Shown piece after piece: positions 1 to 8,672 of a DNA stretch of 40,493 nucleotides. Made by a program: the position numbers and the translations under genes. The DNA comes from an uncultured Verrucomicrobiota bacterium (GTDB lineage: Bacteria; Verrucomicrobiota; Kiritimatiellia; RFP12; UBA1067): positions 1 through 40,493 of the forward strand of contig CALYRV010000004.1 of NCBI GenBank assembly GCA_945483525.1, in the 5' to 3' direction. A model generated the notes under the pieces. The model did not search any database and was not told the DNA's origin. It worked only from the letters and a program-made list of their open reading frames with translations. The stretch's first letter is position 1; every line of letters begins with the position of its first letter.

Positions 1-54
1 ACCCGCGACAACCACCTTGGCAAGGTGGCACTCTACCAACTGAGTTATCCTCGC
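1..54 (-). tRNA. tRNA-Gly (GCC), 3' end cut by window edge
   Basis: Read on the minus strand from 54, the sequence gives a 7-nt acceptor strand GCGAGGA, then TA, a D-arm ACTC-AGTTGGTA-GAGT, and a 5-bp anticodon stem CCACC/GGTGG around loop TTGCCAA. The anticodon is GCC (complement of 19-21), which reads glycine GGC and GGU codons. The T-arm and the 3' acceptor strand lie beyond position 1. A consensus promoter stands just upstream (73-102). Confidence 0.93.
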
Positions 55-72
55 AACCTCAAAACGAGACAT

Positions 73-102
73 AGTATATCACAATCCCCGAGATGATGTC
101 AA
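73..102 (-). promoter_or_regulatory. Sigma70-type promoter of the tRNA-Gly
   Basis: On the minus strand a perfect -35 TTGACA (97-102), an 18-nt spacer and a -10 TATACT (73-78) preceded by TGA form a near-consensus extended promoter. The predicted transcription start is near 66, about 12 nt before the mature tRNA 5' end at 54. Together with the promoters at 19028 and 28984 it sets the local consensus: TTGACA, 18 nt, TGnTATAAT. Confidence 0.8.
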
Positions 103-120
103 TGGGGTATTTAGAAAATT

Positions 121-1227
121 TTAACGAACCTTGATTAGAAGTATCAGCAGGATCGGCATGACTATCAGCTGCAGCAGCATGAAGCGCATCAGCACCTGGG
201 CATTAGACCAGCCAAGATTCTTTTTACAATGGTCGTGAAGCGGAAATCGGATGCGCTTGAGCATGTTGTCATCGCCGATCTGGAATCCGGCTTTCTTCGC
301 GGCACGCAACAGCACGAGCTTGACGAGTCCGCCGCCGCCATTAACGAGAACGATCGGCGACAACGCGATAACAAGAAGCGGATTGCCAGTCATCAGCGAT
401 GCAGTAGCAACGAGAACGCCGAGGAAGCGACTGCCTGCGTCTCCCATCAGAATCTTGGAAGGTTCCGCGTTAAACCAGAGGTATCCGCCGAAAGCTCCGG
501 CCACAATCATGGTGAGGATCGCCCACCTCGCCGCCTCGGAATACACTGGAATGAGGAAATAGTGGGCGACAGGACGATAACCTACGACCACATAAAGCAA
601 CGCCGCGAGAATTACCAGTGTCGTCACCGTAAGCGCGCCCGCTAGACCGTCAACACCATCGGAGCAGTTCGTCGCATTCAAGGTGAAAAGAATGACCATG
701 CTGGCGAACGGAACGTAGATCCAAAACGGGACATAGACAATTTCCTTCCAAAACGGAAGCCACGCAATCATCCTAGCACCGACGAGCCCGTTGATATGTT
801 CAGCATGCCCGCAGAAAATGAACCCAGCAATGGCGAAGGACACGATTATGTCCAGAATCAGCTTCCTGCCCTCACCCCATGGGATCTTCGACTGGTCGTC
901 CAGATATCCAAACAACATCGCGGCATAGAAACCCGCGACACACATTGCATCCCAGAACGCGAGCGGGACAAAGAGAACGATAACGGGGAGCGCGATCAAC
1001 GTAACGATCAGACCCGTTCCTGTGGGCTTGCCAGCCGACCTCATTCCATCCTTACCCAGAATCGCCTTGCCGCGGTCCTGCGGAAGTCTGGTCCATAGCC
1101 GAGGCAGCAGTATCCACGTCAACAGCGCGGCAAAAAACGTACCGCCGGCGAGCAAAAGCGCATGGGACTTCAGCAGTCGCGCCGGACCAAAGCAGGGAAT
1201 GAGGTAATCAGCAAGATAGTAGAGCAT
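121..1227 (-). CDS. mraY: Phospho-N-acetylmuramoyl-pentapeptide transferase MraY
   Basis: Integral inner-membrane enzyme that transfers phospho-MurNAc-pentapeptide from UDP to undecaprenyl phosphate, giving lipid I of peptidoglycan synthesis. The 368 residues are a normal family length, with about ten hydrophobic segments. Hallmarks visible are the aspartate pair in GYLDD (110-111), NATNCSDGVDG (184-194), the catalytic-site GDAGS (262-266), and a C-terminal loop PLHDH (329-333) where many homologues have three histidines. The gene is not in a dcw cluster: it follows truA after 58 bp and ends the bamA-skp-lpxD-coaD-truA unit. No Shine-Dalgarno precedes the ATG; the leader consists of degenerate 6/7-nt repeats (1232-1278). 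Confidence 0.96.
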   Translation of the reverse strand: MLYYLADYLIPCFGPARLLKSHALLLAGGTFFAALLTWILLPRLWTRLPQDRGKAILGKDGMRSAGKPTGTGLIVTLIALPVIVLFVPLAFWDAMCVAGFYAAMLFGYLDDQSKIPWGEGRKLILDIIVSFAIAGFIFCGHAEHINGLVGARMIAWLPFWKEIVYVPFWIYVPFASMVILFTLNATNCSDGVDGLAGALTVTTLVILAALLYVVVGYRPVAHYFLIPVYSEAARWAILTMIVAGAFGGYLWFNAEPSKILMGDAGSRFLGVLVATASLMTGNPLLVIALSPIVLVNGGGGLVKLVLLRAAKKAGFQIGDDNMLKRIRFPLHDHCKKNLGWSNAQVLMRFMLLQLIVMPILLILLIKVR

Positions 1228-1231
1228 AGGT

Positions 1232-1278
1232 TACAGATGTAGATGAATAGTGTACGTGCAGATCGAGATTTACAGATT
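1232..1278 (-). repeat. Degenerate 6/7-nt repeat array before mraY
   Basis: The truA-mraY gap is filled by imperfect units read on the plus strand as tacagat (1232-1238), gtagat, gaatag, tgtacg, tgcagat, cgagatt and tacagat (1271-1277). On the minus strand this is a series around ATCTGTA. Phase drifts between 6 and 7 nt. It abuts the mraY start codon and no Shine-Dalgarno is present. This is the weakest member of the window's repeat set. Confidence 0.45.
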
Positions 1279-1285
1279 GAAATCC

Positions 1286-2023
1286 TCAGTAGAAGACCCT
1301 CCAAAGGAACAACCCCCGCGATGGGGCGGTTTCAACACGAGCAGTACGAGCCGGATGATCGCGAAGAAGATCCCGGACCGCTTCTGGCTTTTCATTGCCC
1401 TTTCCGACCGAGATCAGAAATCCGACCATCGAGCGAACCTGTTTGTAAAGGAATCCATCCCCCTTCACAATGAAAGTGTAGCGATGTCCAGACCTCTTCA
1501 CTTCAAAGGAGAAGATGCGCCGCACTGTTGAATCAAGCTCACGGTTCGGGTTCGCAGCGAAGGAAAGGAAATCGTGCTTGCCGACGAAGTATTTCGCCGC
1601 CCGCTGCATCGCCTTGAGATCCAGAGGCCGGTGACAGAAGGTCCAATAGGGCACAAGATGCGGCGGCAGGATATCGGCCTGATAAAGCTGATAACGATAC
1701 TCCTTGCCTTTAGCGGAAAGCCTCGCGTCGAAATCCCGCTTCGCATAGGACGCCTTTAGGATGCGAACCGCCTCCGGGAGCCTTGAATTCATCGCGCGGA
1801 GCAGGTTCTTGGGCGGAATCGGCTTAGTGATTTCAAAATGGCCGACAAAGCCCTTCGCATGCACTCCGGCATCGGTTCGGGAGGAACCGAAGATCCGCAC
1901 TGGAGAACCCTCGAGATACGCGAGAACCTCTTCAACGACCTGCTGAATTCCGATGGCGTTATCCTGATACTGCCATCCCGAATAGGCGGTTCCGTCGTAG
2001 GCGATAACAACCTTGTACTTCAT
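1286..2023 (-). CDS. truA: tRNA pseudouridine(38-40) synthase TruA
   Basis: Converts uridines 38-40 of the tRNA anticodon stem-loop to pseudouridine in the cytoplasm. The 245-residue protein has the N-terminal AYDGTAYSGWQ motif and the catalytic-loop motif SSRTDAGVHA with nucleophile Asp51. The second half carries the usual GDGFLYKQVRSMVG motif. The start ATG overlaps the stop of the upstream lipoprotein gene (ATGA, 2020-2023), so translation is probably coupled. Length and motifs are complete, with no sign of decay. Confidence 0.96.
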   Translation of the reverse strand: MKYKVVIAYDGTAYSGWQYQDNAIGIQQVVEEVLAYLEGSPVRIFGSSRTDAGVHAKGFVGHFEITKPIPPKNLLRAMNSRLPEAVRILKASYAKRDFDARLSAKGKEYRYQLYQADILPPHLVPYWTFCHRPLDLKAMQRAAKYFVGKHDFLSFAANPNRELDSTVRRIFSFEVKRSGHRYTFIVKGDGFLYKQVRSMVGFLISVGKGNEKPEAVRDLLRDHPARTARVETAPSRGLFLWRVFY

Positions 2024-3033
2024 TTCCGGAACACCCCTGCTGCGAGTTCAAAATCCTCTGATGCGGTCCAGGACGTGACATTGCGGAACACGATCATGAA
2101 ATCGCGGCTCTTCTGCGGGAAAGCCACAAACGATCCTCCGCCGTATACCATGCCGAAGCGATAGTCCAGAACGAATCGACCAACATTCTTATGCGACAGC
2201 AGTTTAGATGCACGAACACGCTCGGAGGAGGCAAAGAACTTCACGCAGTCCTCAACCGTAGAATAGAGCCCACCCATGCCGCGGAGCGTCTCTCCAAGCC
2301 GATGCTCCGACACCTCCCAGCCGCGTGGCCAGCACCATGGAAGCTTGCCGGCACAAGGTCTTGTTAATCGCGACAGTTTATCGGCTGACGGCGCAAAAGT
2401 CGTATCGTGGAGCCCGTTAGGAATCACAATCTCATCCCTCACGATTTCGTCTATACCCTTACCTACCGCATCTTCAAGGAGAATCGTAAACAGCGCGAAT
2501 CCGACATTGGAATAACGAGACTTGCGTTCTGCAAGGAAGTCTAGCGCACGTTTTGAATTGATCTTCTCAAGAAAATCCCCGCGATCCTCGTAACCAGAAT
2601 AGACATGGGTGCCGAAAGCCCCACAGGAAAGCGCAGTATGCCAGTCGAAGAAGTTTCGCCAGTCGAGAAGATCGCGGGGAAGCCCGGATCTCATCTCCAT
2701 CAACTCACGCATGGTGACGCGCCCGTACATCGGATCAAGACGAAAACTCGCGAACGCGGTCAACGGACGATCAAGATCTATCTCCCCGCGATCCTCAAGA
2801 CGCAGCGCCGCTTCGGAGACGAAAAACTTGGTGAGCGACCCGATACGATAGATCGCCCTAGGGTCTCCAGCGAACACAGGAACACCATCCCTGACGATGG
2901 CAACTGAAACCGAAGGATCCTTCACACCTTCGGCATAGAAAGACCAAATCTCCGCGGCAGGATCCTCGCTTTTAAGCGCAGGGACAGATACGCATCCGGC
3001 GAACAGCAGGACAATCGCGACAAAGCGCCTCAT
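2020..3033 (-). CDS. Beta-lactamase-fold serine hydrolase, probable lipoprotein
   Basis: Likely an envelope-attached serine hydrolase of the class C beta-lactamase/PBP4* superfamily (Pfam Beta-lactamase). The 337 residues start with a short hydrophobic signal ending FAGC, a lipobox-like site with Cys14; the -3 residue is Phe, which is unusual. The acylation motif SLTK (66-69) and the YSN motif (174-176) are present. I do not see a clear third HTG-type motif; YGGGSF near the C-terminus may occupy that place, so activity is uncertain. It overlaps coaD and truA by 4 bp each (ATGA). The substrate cannot be told; esterase, peptidase or muropeptide hydrolase are all possible. Confidence 0.75.
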   Translation of the reverse strand: MRRFVAIVLLFAGCVSVPALKSEDPAAEIWSFYAEGVKDPSVSVAIVRDGVPVFAGDPRAIYRIGSLTKFFVSEAALRLEDRGEIDLDRPLTAFASFRLDPMYGRVTMRELMEMRSGLPRDLLDWRNFFDWHTALSCGAFGTHVYSGYEDRGDFLEKINSKRALDFLAERKSRYSNVGFALFTILLEDAVGKGIDEIVRDEIVIPNGLHDTTFAPSADKLSRLTRPCAGKLPWCWPRGWEVSEHRLGETLRGMGGLYSTVEDCVKFFASSERVRASKLLSHKNVGRFVLDYRFGMVYGGGSFVAFPQKSRDFMIVFRNVTSWTASEDFELAAGVFRK

Positions 3034-3512
3034 TTAACAAGACGCCTATGGACGGCCGGAGTAACGAAAGACGAAGTATCGCCACCGTAACTGGCGATTT
3101 CACGCACCATCGAGGCGGTCACATAGGAATAATTCTCGCTCGGCATCATGAAAAGGGTCTCGATCTCAGGAGCCATGCGGCGGTTGGTGAGCGCCATCTG
3201 GAACTCATACTCGAAATCACTGTAGACCCTCACGCCTCGAATCACCACCTTGGCGCGTTCACGTCGGCAGAACTCCACCAGCAACATGTCAAGCACCTTA
3301 ACCTCGACATTGCGCAGCCCCGCCTTCTCGCAGTCCTCCCTAATCATTGAAACCCGATCCTTCTCCTTGAACCGCGCGCCTTTTTTGACACTGGTCTTGG
3401 CAACAGCCACAATAAGACGATCATAAAGTCTGGCAGACCGCTTGATGAGATCGAAATGGCCAAGCGTCATTGGATCAAACGTACCGGGATAGACCGCTAT
3501 TCTTTCACTCAT
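3030..3512 (-). CDS. coaD: Phosphopantetheine adenylyltransferase CoaD
   Basis: Adenylates 4'-phosphopantetheine to dephospho-CoA, the penultimate step of coenzyme A synthesis. The 160-residue length is typical. The nucleotidyltransferase motif TLGHFD (GxxH type) lies in YPGTFDPMTLGHFD near residue 16, and the second active-site motif appears as VTASMVRE near the C-terminus. RGVRVYSDFEYE is also family-typical. A Shine-Dalgarno AAAGGA stands about 12 nt before the ATG. The stop overlaps the next gene's start. Confidence 0.96.
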   Translation of the reverse strand: MSERIAVYPGTFDPMTLGHFDLIKRSARLYDRLIVAVAKTSVKKGARFKEKDRVSMIREDCEKAGLRNVEVKVLDMLLVEFCRRERAKVVIRGVRVYSDFEYEFQMALTNRRMAPEIETLFMMPSENYSYVTASMVREIASYGGDTSSFVTPAVHRRLVK

Positions 3513-3549
3513 GGTTTTAGGATTCCTTTGTCGATCTTGATCTGCTACC

Positions 3550-4575
3550 TCAACCCAGTTTCGACTTTATTTCCTTAACCTCGGACTTAAGCTTAGCGAC
3601 CATCCGCGGAACGAGAACGCGCTCGCCGAACTCGCGCATTGAGACCGCAGGGCAGCCGATAACGTACTTGACGGATCCATCAAGTGTCTGAGGAACGCCA
3701 GCCTGAGGACCGACCTGAACACCGTCCGCAATCTTGATGTGGCCGGAGATGCCGGCCTGCGCCCAGATAAGGCATCCATATCCTATCTCCGTGGAGCCTG
3801 CGACACCAGACTGCGCGATAAGCCCAGAATAGCCCTTCACCTTGACATTGTGCCCGATCTGCACGAGGTTGTCAATCTTGGTCATTGGACCGATATAGGT
3901 ACGACCAATACGCGCCCGGTCAATCGTGGTATTCGACCCGATCTCGACGCCGTCACCAAGCTCAACGATGCCCAGTTGCGGTATCTTCTCGATCTTTGGG
4001 AACGGCGACGCAGGATCGGTCACAGTATTGAAACCGTAACCATCACCGCCGAGGCGTGCGCCACAATGGATGATACACGACTTGCCGACAATCGTTCCCT
4101 CGCGCAACGTGACCTGCGGATAGATATGCGTCCCAGCACCGACCTTGCAATTCTCTCCGATAAAGGACTGCGCCTCGATAACCGCACCATCACCGATTTC
4201 AGCACCCTTCTCGACAATCGTAAACGCACCAATATGAACGTTCACTCCAAGTTTCACGGATTGATCCACAATTGCAGTCGCATGCACTCCGGGAGCGCGA
4301 ACGGGCTCCGGTGGCGCGAAGATCTTCGCCGCAGCCATGCAGGCATGATTGGGATCGGCAACACGGATGATCGCACACGGAGCCCCCTTGTCCCATTCCG
4401 GAGGAAGCAATACGGCAGACGCCTTCGTCTGCTGAACGAGGGCGACATGCTTCGGATCCTTGCAGAAGCTCAAGTCACCTGGGCGCGCCTCTTCAAGACC
4501 GCCGCAAGCAACAATCTCCACGTCATCGCCCTCAAGCGTTCCGCCGAGAGCCTTAGCGAGTTCACTTGCCTTCAT
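3550..4575 (-). CDS. lpxD: UDP-3-O-acylglucosamine N-acyltransferase LpxD
   Basis: Third committed step of lipid A synthesis: N-acylation of UDP-3-O-acyl-glucosamine. The N-terminal uridine-binding domain is followed by a left-handed beta-helix of hexapeptide repeats (for example VNVHIG, AFTIVE, AEIGDG) and a C-terminal helical tail. The catalytic-histidine motif appears as LVQIGHNV and the conserved GGDGYGF is present. I chose the ATG at 4575 (MKASELAKALGG), giving 341 residues; upstream in-frame sequence is basic and unlike the family. The start overlaps the end of skp by 14 bp. lpxA and fabZ, often adjacent, are absent here. Confidence 0.95.
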   Translation of the reverse strand: MKASELAKALGGTLEGDDVEIVACGGLEEARPGDLSFCKDPKHVALVQQTKASAVLLPPEWDKGAPCAIIRVADPNHACMAAAKIFAPPEPVRAPGVHATAIVDQSVKLGVNVHIGAFTIVEKGAEIGDGAVIEAQSFIGENCKVGAGTHIYPQVTLREGTIVGKSCIIHCGARLGGDGYGFNTVTDPASPFPKIEKIPQLGIVELGDGVEIGSNTTIDRARIGRTYIGPMTKIDNLVQIGHNVKVKGYSGLIAQSGVAGSTEIGYGCLIWAQAGISGHIKIADGVQVGPQAGVPQTLDGSVKYVIGCPAVSMREFGERVLVPRMVAKLKSEVKEIKSKLG

Positions 4576-5143
4576 CAGACTTCTTTCCCTCTTCCTTAAC
4601 GGGCTTGACCGCCTTCGCGGGATCAACGCCCATCAGCTTGAGAACACCGTCAGTCACGTCCATTGACTTGCTAGAGTATGGAACCGCCGACGAATCAATG
4701 ACGAGATCATAACCATTGGTCGCGGCGAAATCGGAAATCACCTTGCGCAGATCATCACCCATAATCTTCTGAAACTTAGCCTCGGTGGACTGCAAATCCT
4801 GCTGCGCACGCATAGCCTCGCCGCGAAGCGCCTGCTGTCCGCTTATAAGCTTCTTCTGAATCTCCATCAACCGCTTCTCAAGTTCCTGGCGTCTGCCAGC
4901 GGCCAACATCGGGTTCTGGGCCTCATCAGCGATCTTCTGCCCGTCCGCCTGGACCTTTTCGAGATCCTTGCGCATCGACTCGAGACGAGCCTGCGATTCC
5001 TTCTCGGAATCGTCAAGGAACCGCTTATTTGTCTCGTAACTCTTATGATTGCGGATGAGAATACCTATCTCTACGGTCCCGATCTTGAGATCGGCCATGG
5101 CAATTGCGGGAACGAGAGCGAGTGCGATTACGAGTTTCTTCAT
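4562..5143 (-). CDS. skp: Periplasmic chaperone Skp/OmpH
   Basis: Periplasmic holdase that escorts unfolded outer-membrane proteins to the BAM complex. The 193 residues start with a signal peptide (MKKLVIALALVPAIAMA, likely cleaved before Asp18), then a short beta-strand core. A long charged coiled coil (about residues 45-125, rich in K, E, Q and R) matches Skp tentacles, and the C-terminal strand region ends in a Lys/Glu-rich tail. Position between bamA and lpxD is the classic order. The ATG overlaps the stop of a possible 29-codon ORF and has an AAGGAAAAG Shine-Dalgarno. Confidence 0.92.
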   Translation of the reverse strand: MKKLVIALALVPAIAMADLKIGTVEIGILIRNHKSYETNKRFLDDSEKESQARLESMRKDLEKVQADGQKIADEAQNPMLAAGRRQELEKRLMEIQKKLISGQQALRGEAMRAQQDLQSTEAKFQKIMGDDLRKVISDFAATNGYDLVIDSSAVPYSSKSMDVTDGVLKLMGVDPAKAVKPVKEEGKKSDEGK

Positions 5144-5229
5144 TGCTTTTCCTTTTGATATTTAAAATTCCATCCTTCAACCTTGGACTTCAGCGCTGCC
5201 AGCAGCTTCGGCTCCGACTCAGAAGTCAT
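5140..5229 (-). CDS. Possible 29-codon ORF bridging bamA and skp
   Basis: An ATG at 5229 overlaps the last codons of bamA out of frame, and the reading frame runs exactly through the bamA-skp gap to a TGA overlapping the skp ATG. The product would be charged and helical (MTSESEPKLLAALKSK and onward). Gap-filling with start/stop overlaps at both ends suggests translational coupling, but no homologue is known to me and no Shine-Dalgarno is obvious. Chance is a real alternative. Confidence 0.3.
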   Translation of the reverse strand: MTSESEPKLLAALKSKVEGWNFKYQKEKQ

Positions 5230-7585
5230 AACCGACGGTAAACGAGAAGACCTCCTTCTCGGCATGATCGGGCCTCTCGATCGGAGTGGCGAAGTCAAGC
5301 CGAATGGGGAACATCGGGATGTCGAGACGAAATCCCACGCCGACCGTCCAAGCGAAAGTGTCGGAAAAATCGAGATCAAACTCATCCCAACCAACAGAAC
5401 CAAAATCCGAGAACGCCGCGACGCGAAGCATCTTCACAATCGGAATCGTATACTCGAAATTCATGCAGAACATAGTCTGACCGCCAAGCGGCGCATAATC
5501 ACCACCTCCGACTCGAGCCGCGAGCGGAGAGACATTACGATACTTGACACCGCGAACCGTACGCGGACCGCCAAGGAACATACGATTATAGATCGGGACC
5601 ATCTCATCGTCAAACGCATCAATCGTCTCAAAACGTGCCGCAACCATGAGGACATGCCCGTAACGCTTCCAGATCGGGAAATACTGCCGGTGAGAAGCTC
5701 CAATGCGCCACCAGGAATTATCTCCACCAGCAGCATCAACGAACAACATAGTGCGGCCGCCAGAAGTTGGCGTACGGTAATTATCGCAATTGTTGTGGCT
5801 CCAGAAGACACGGAGCACACCTTCCGCGGCGTCACCATATTGACGATCCTGATTCACAAACACCTGCTCGGTGTGACCGTTATAGCTGAACTGAGCGGTT
5901 TCGACGTCGTCCATCTGGATAAACTCACCAGTAAGACGGACACCGAAACGTCCGAAAGGATCCCATGTCGGCCAGAACTTAACCGGATACGCGAGGGTGA
6001 CAGCGCCACCGTTACGATAAAGATCGTATTCGTCGTACCAACGACCGCGACGATAACCCTCGACCGTTAATTCGAGCAGTCTGTCAAAAAGATGCGGTTC
6101 CGTGACCGAAGCCTCAATAGTCTGAATCCTCGGGCCCCACTGGACATATGCGCGAGCCTTCTGACCGCCGCCGCGGAACCACTTATCCGGCGCAAAGATG
6201 TCGAAGTTGGACTGCATAACCTCGGCGGAGATGAACACGGAATCCACCGTGCTCGCGCCAATGCCGACCATGAAGGACCCAGTGTTCTTCTCTTCAACCT
6301 CGTACACGAGGTTGCGGAACTCTGCTCCATTGTCATCCTTGCCACGCCCAGTGGGCTCGAGATAATAACTGACCCTGGAGAAATAGTCGAGGTTCTCAAG
6401 GCGACGCTTGCTACGATCCGCCCGGTCCTCAAGCATCCGATCACCGGGGCCTAGCGATATCTCACGGCGGACAACCTTGTCCTTCGTGTAATCGTTACCG
6501 CGAACGACCACATCGTCAATCACCACCGGCACACCTTCAGTGACCTGATAGACGATATCAAGAACCTGCGGATCGGCAGCAGAAGGAATACGACGGACAT
6601 CAACGCGGGTGTCTGCAAGACCGAGGTCTCCAGACCCAACCGTAACCTGAACCCGGCGCGCAGCATCAGCAAGTGTAGTCGCCCCAGCGATTTCCCCAGG
6701 CTGCGGCAATGCGCTCTTTGCGATCACCGCCGACTCCGGATAACGAGTCAGACCCTTCACAGAACTCTTGCCAATACGATAACACGGCCCCTCGGTAACC
6801 GCATAGACCACATCACAACGCCCAGGCTTGCCAACAATCGGGACACGCTTGGGGGCTGCAACCTTGACATCGAGATAGCCATGATTACGGAACACCTCTT
6901 CAATCTTAAACACAGACTGCGCAAGCTGCTCATCGGAAACCGGGTTCTCGGAGAACCAACCATAGGGATTCCACCATGGATAATCGCCAATCGACGCGCG
7001 AAGCTCTTCCTCCTCAACCCCAGAAACGCCAGTAAAGGTATAATCGCGAATCTTATAACGATCACCTTCGTCGACAACAAACACCACATGACAGTCATTA
7101 CCATTGCCGAGCATCTCAACGCGCGGCATCACCTTGACATCGGGAAAGTGCTTCTTGCGATAAGCCTCGCAGATCTTCGCCGCGGCCGCAGCAAGATCTC
7201 CCTCTCCATAAGGATACCCGTCCTTAAGCCCAGCCTCCGAAGCAAGCGTCGACTCAGAGATAGAGGTAGCCCCGACAATCGTCAGCGGAGCATGATAGCG
7301 AAGCTTCCGCTTGACGAAAAATGTGACCTCAACGCCTTCACCAAGCAGCGACTTCTGGGCGTCGACGCGAATATCCTCGAATTCGCCGGAAGCCTTAAGC
7401 GTTGTCACATCACGCGTAACCAGGACTGGATCATACTCAGATCCGACCTTCGTCTGACAACACGAGATGACGGCTCCAGTATCACCGCCGAACCCGTCAA
7501 GAGCCTGAACCTTAACCTCAGTCACCGGAGCAGCCGAGATCACCGAAGCCGCAAAAAAAGCGGACAATATGGACAATGCTTTCAT
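5219..7585 (-). CDS. bamA: Outer-membrane protein assembly factor BamA
   Basis: Central beta-barrel of the BAM complex, which folds proteins into the outer membrane. A signal peptide (MKALSILSAFFAASVISA) is followed by about five POTRA repeats (roughly residues 20-420) and a C-terminal 16-stranded Omp85 barrel. In the barrel GGPRTVRGVKYR corresponds to the conserved loop-6 VRG(F/Y) motif, and the protein ends in aromatic Phe (VGYDF), as required for recognition. I chose ATG 7585 over an in-frame TTG at 7591, giving 788 residues. An extended -10-like element lies 9 nt upstream (7595-7603) and there is no good Shine-Dalgarno. Confidence 0.95.
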   Translation of the reverse strand: MKALSILSAFFAASVISAAPVTEVKVQALDGFGGDTGAVISCCQTKVGSEYDPVLVTRDVTTLKASGEFEDIRVDAQKSLLGEGVEVTFFVKRKLRYHAPLTIVGATSISESTLASEAGLKDGYPYGEGDLAAAAAKICEAYRKKHFPDVKVMPRVEMLGNGNDCHVVFVVDEGDRYKIRDYTFTGVSGVEEEELRASIGDYPWWNPYGWFSENPVSDEQLAQSVFKIEEVFRNHGYLDVKVAAPKRVPIVGKPGRCDVVYAVTEGPCYRIGKSSVKGLTRYPESAVIAKSALPQPGEIAGATTLADAARRVQVTVGSGDLGLADTRVDVRRIPSAADPQVLDIVYQVTEGVPVVIDDVVVRGNDYTKDKVVRREISLGPGDRMLEDRADRSKRRLENLDYFSRVSYYLEPTGRGKDDNGAEFRNLVYEVEEKNTGSFMVGIGASTVDSVFISAEVMQSNFDIFAPDKWFRGGGQKARAYVQWGPRIQTIEASVTEPHLFDRLLELTVEGYRRGRWYDEYDLYRNGGAVTLAYPVKFWPTWDPFGRFGVRLTGEFIQMDDVETAQFSYNGHTEQVFVNQDRQYGDAAEGVLRVFWSHNNCDNYRTPTSGGRTMLFVDAAGGDNSWWRIGASHRQYFPIWKRYGHVLMVAARFETIDAFDDEMVPIYNRMFLGGPRTVRGVKYRNVSPLAARVGGGDYAPLGGQTMFCMNFEYTIPIVKMLRVAAFSDFGSVGWDEFDLDFSDTFAWTVGVGFRLDIPMFPIRLDFATPIERPDHAEKEVFSFTVGYDF

Positions 7586-7592
7586 CTTCAAT

Positions 7593-8672
7593 TTATTTTA
7601 TCATATTCAGGGCTGATTTCATAGCCTCACGATCAGGAATTTCAACAATCTTCCTTTTCCCGATTCCGGTTGGAATCACGATGCCTTCCGGATGCACCAG
7701 CGCCCAAGCGGAAAGTCCGGCCAATAACGATTCCGTCTGCTGGACGAGGTGATGGCTGTGCGAAGCGCCCTCCTTGGCGCCAGAATCGGCAAGCATTCTC
7801 TCGATTACCGCAAGATCCTCATCCTTAAGTTCCCCGAGAATATTGGCGAAATACGAGTCGATTAGCACTCCTAACGCCAATGCGTAGCCATGCGGCAACT
7901 TATAGGAGCTCATGGACTCAAGCCTGAGCGCGGCCCACTCGCCGAATGTATCAGCCCCAGCCTTGAGTCTTGATTCATATGCGGCTCGAACCAGCTTGTC
8001 CAAAGCGCCTGTCTCGCGGTTGCGGAATCCGGAAGCCATCTCGGAGAGAAGCCTACAGAAACTCTTATCAGTGGTCACCGCCATCCTTACAGCTGCGGCA
8101 AAACCACCACGCCACACCCCGTCCAGCACCGTCTTCGCAAATGCAGTGTCAATCACCACCGCCGCTGGAACACACGGTATTTTAAGCGCATCCTTGATAT
8201 TCGCCGAATCAATCGCCGCATTGTCGGAGAAAGCAGCGTCAATCATCGCCGCAGGCGTCGTCGGAATCCGCACCAGCTTGACACCGCCGCGAATCTGCGC
8301 CCCCGCCCATCCAGCCACATCAAAAAGAGTTCCGCCGCCGATAACCAGCATCACATCGTTACTGCCGATCTTTGCATCCAGCGCAGAAGAAACGACTTGT
8401 AACGCGCTACGAAGCGAATCGCACTTGATCTTTTCGCCACCGGCAATAACCACCGGTGCCGCCGCAAGCTCAATACCGTTGGTCTGTATGTATGCGCCGA
8501 TCTTGGTTCCAAGACCATCGACATGCTGCACCACATTCAGGTCCGCCACCAGCATCACACGAGGATGCTCATTTCCGGTCACCTTGCGGAGCAACTCCGC
8601 CAGCCTGTCATTATCTTTACCGAATACATCCGTCGTGAATTCAACGGGATAGCTCAAGGAGTTCTTTCGCAT
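7593..8672 (-). CDS. Divergent AroB-like (3-dehydroquinate synthase family) protein, catalytic residues lost
   Basis: The 359 residues have the layout of the 3-dehydroquinate synthase/sugar-phosphate cyclase fold. The NAD-binding glycine motif GGGTLFDVAG (112-121), the strand IPTT (136-139) and PHGYALALG (260-268) align with AroB. The active site does not: the GGK lysine motif reads FSDNAAID, the Glu of AExxK reads AAAVR (192-196), and the metal-binding GHTFGHAxE is DTFGEWAALRLE (241-252). Only the last His ligand (His261) survives. I infer a non-canonical cyclase or a catalytically dead paralogue, not the shikimate enzyme. The gene overlaps the 3' end of recN by 32 bp. Confidence 0.7.
   Translation of the reverse strand: MRKNSLSYPVEFTTDVFGKDNDRLAELLRKVTGNEHPRVMLVADLNVVQHVDGLGTKIGAYIQTNGIELAAAPVVIAGGEKIKCDSLRSALQVVSSALDAKIGSNDVMLVIGGGTLFDVAGWAGAQIRGGVKLVRIPTTPAAMIDAAFSDNAAIDSANIKDALKIPCVPAAVVIDTAFAKTVLDGVWRGGFAAAVRMAVTTDKSFCRLLSEMASGFRNRETGALDKLVRAAYESRLKAGADTFGEWAALRLESMSSYKLPHGYALALGVLIDSYFANILGELKDEDLAVIERMLADSGAKEGASHSHHLVQQTESLLAGLSAWALVHPEGIVIPTGIGKRKIVEIPDREAMKSALNMIK
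7595..7603 (-). promoter_or_regulatory. Extended -10 element before bamA
   Basis: The minus strand reads TGATAAAAT, one mismatch from TGnTATAAT. It sits 9 nt before the bamA ATG, so transcription would start within a few bases of the codon. No -35 match is visible. Confidence 0.5.
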
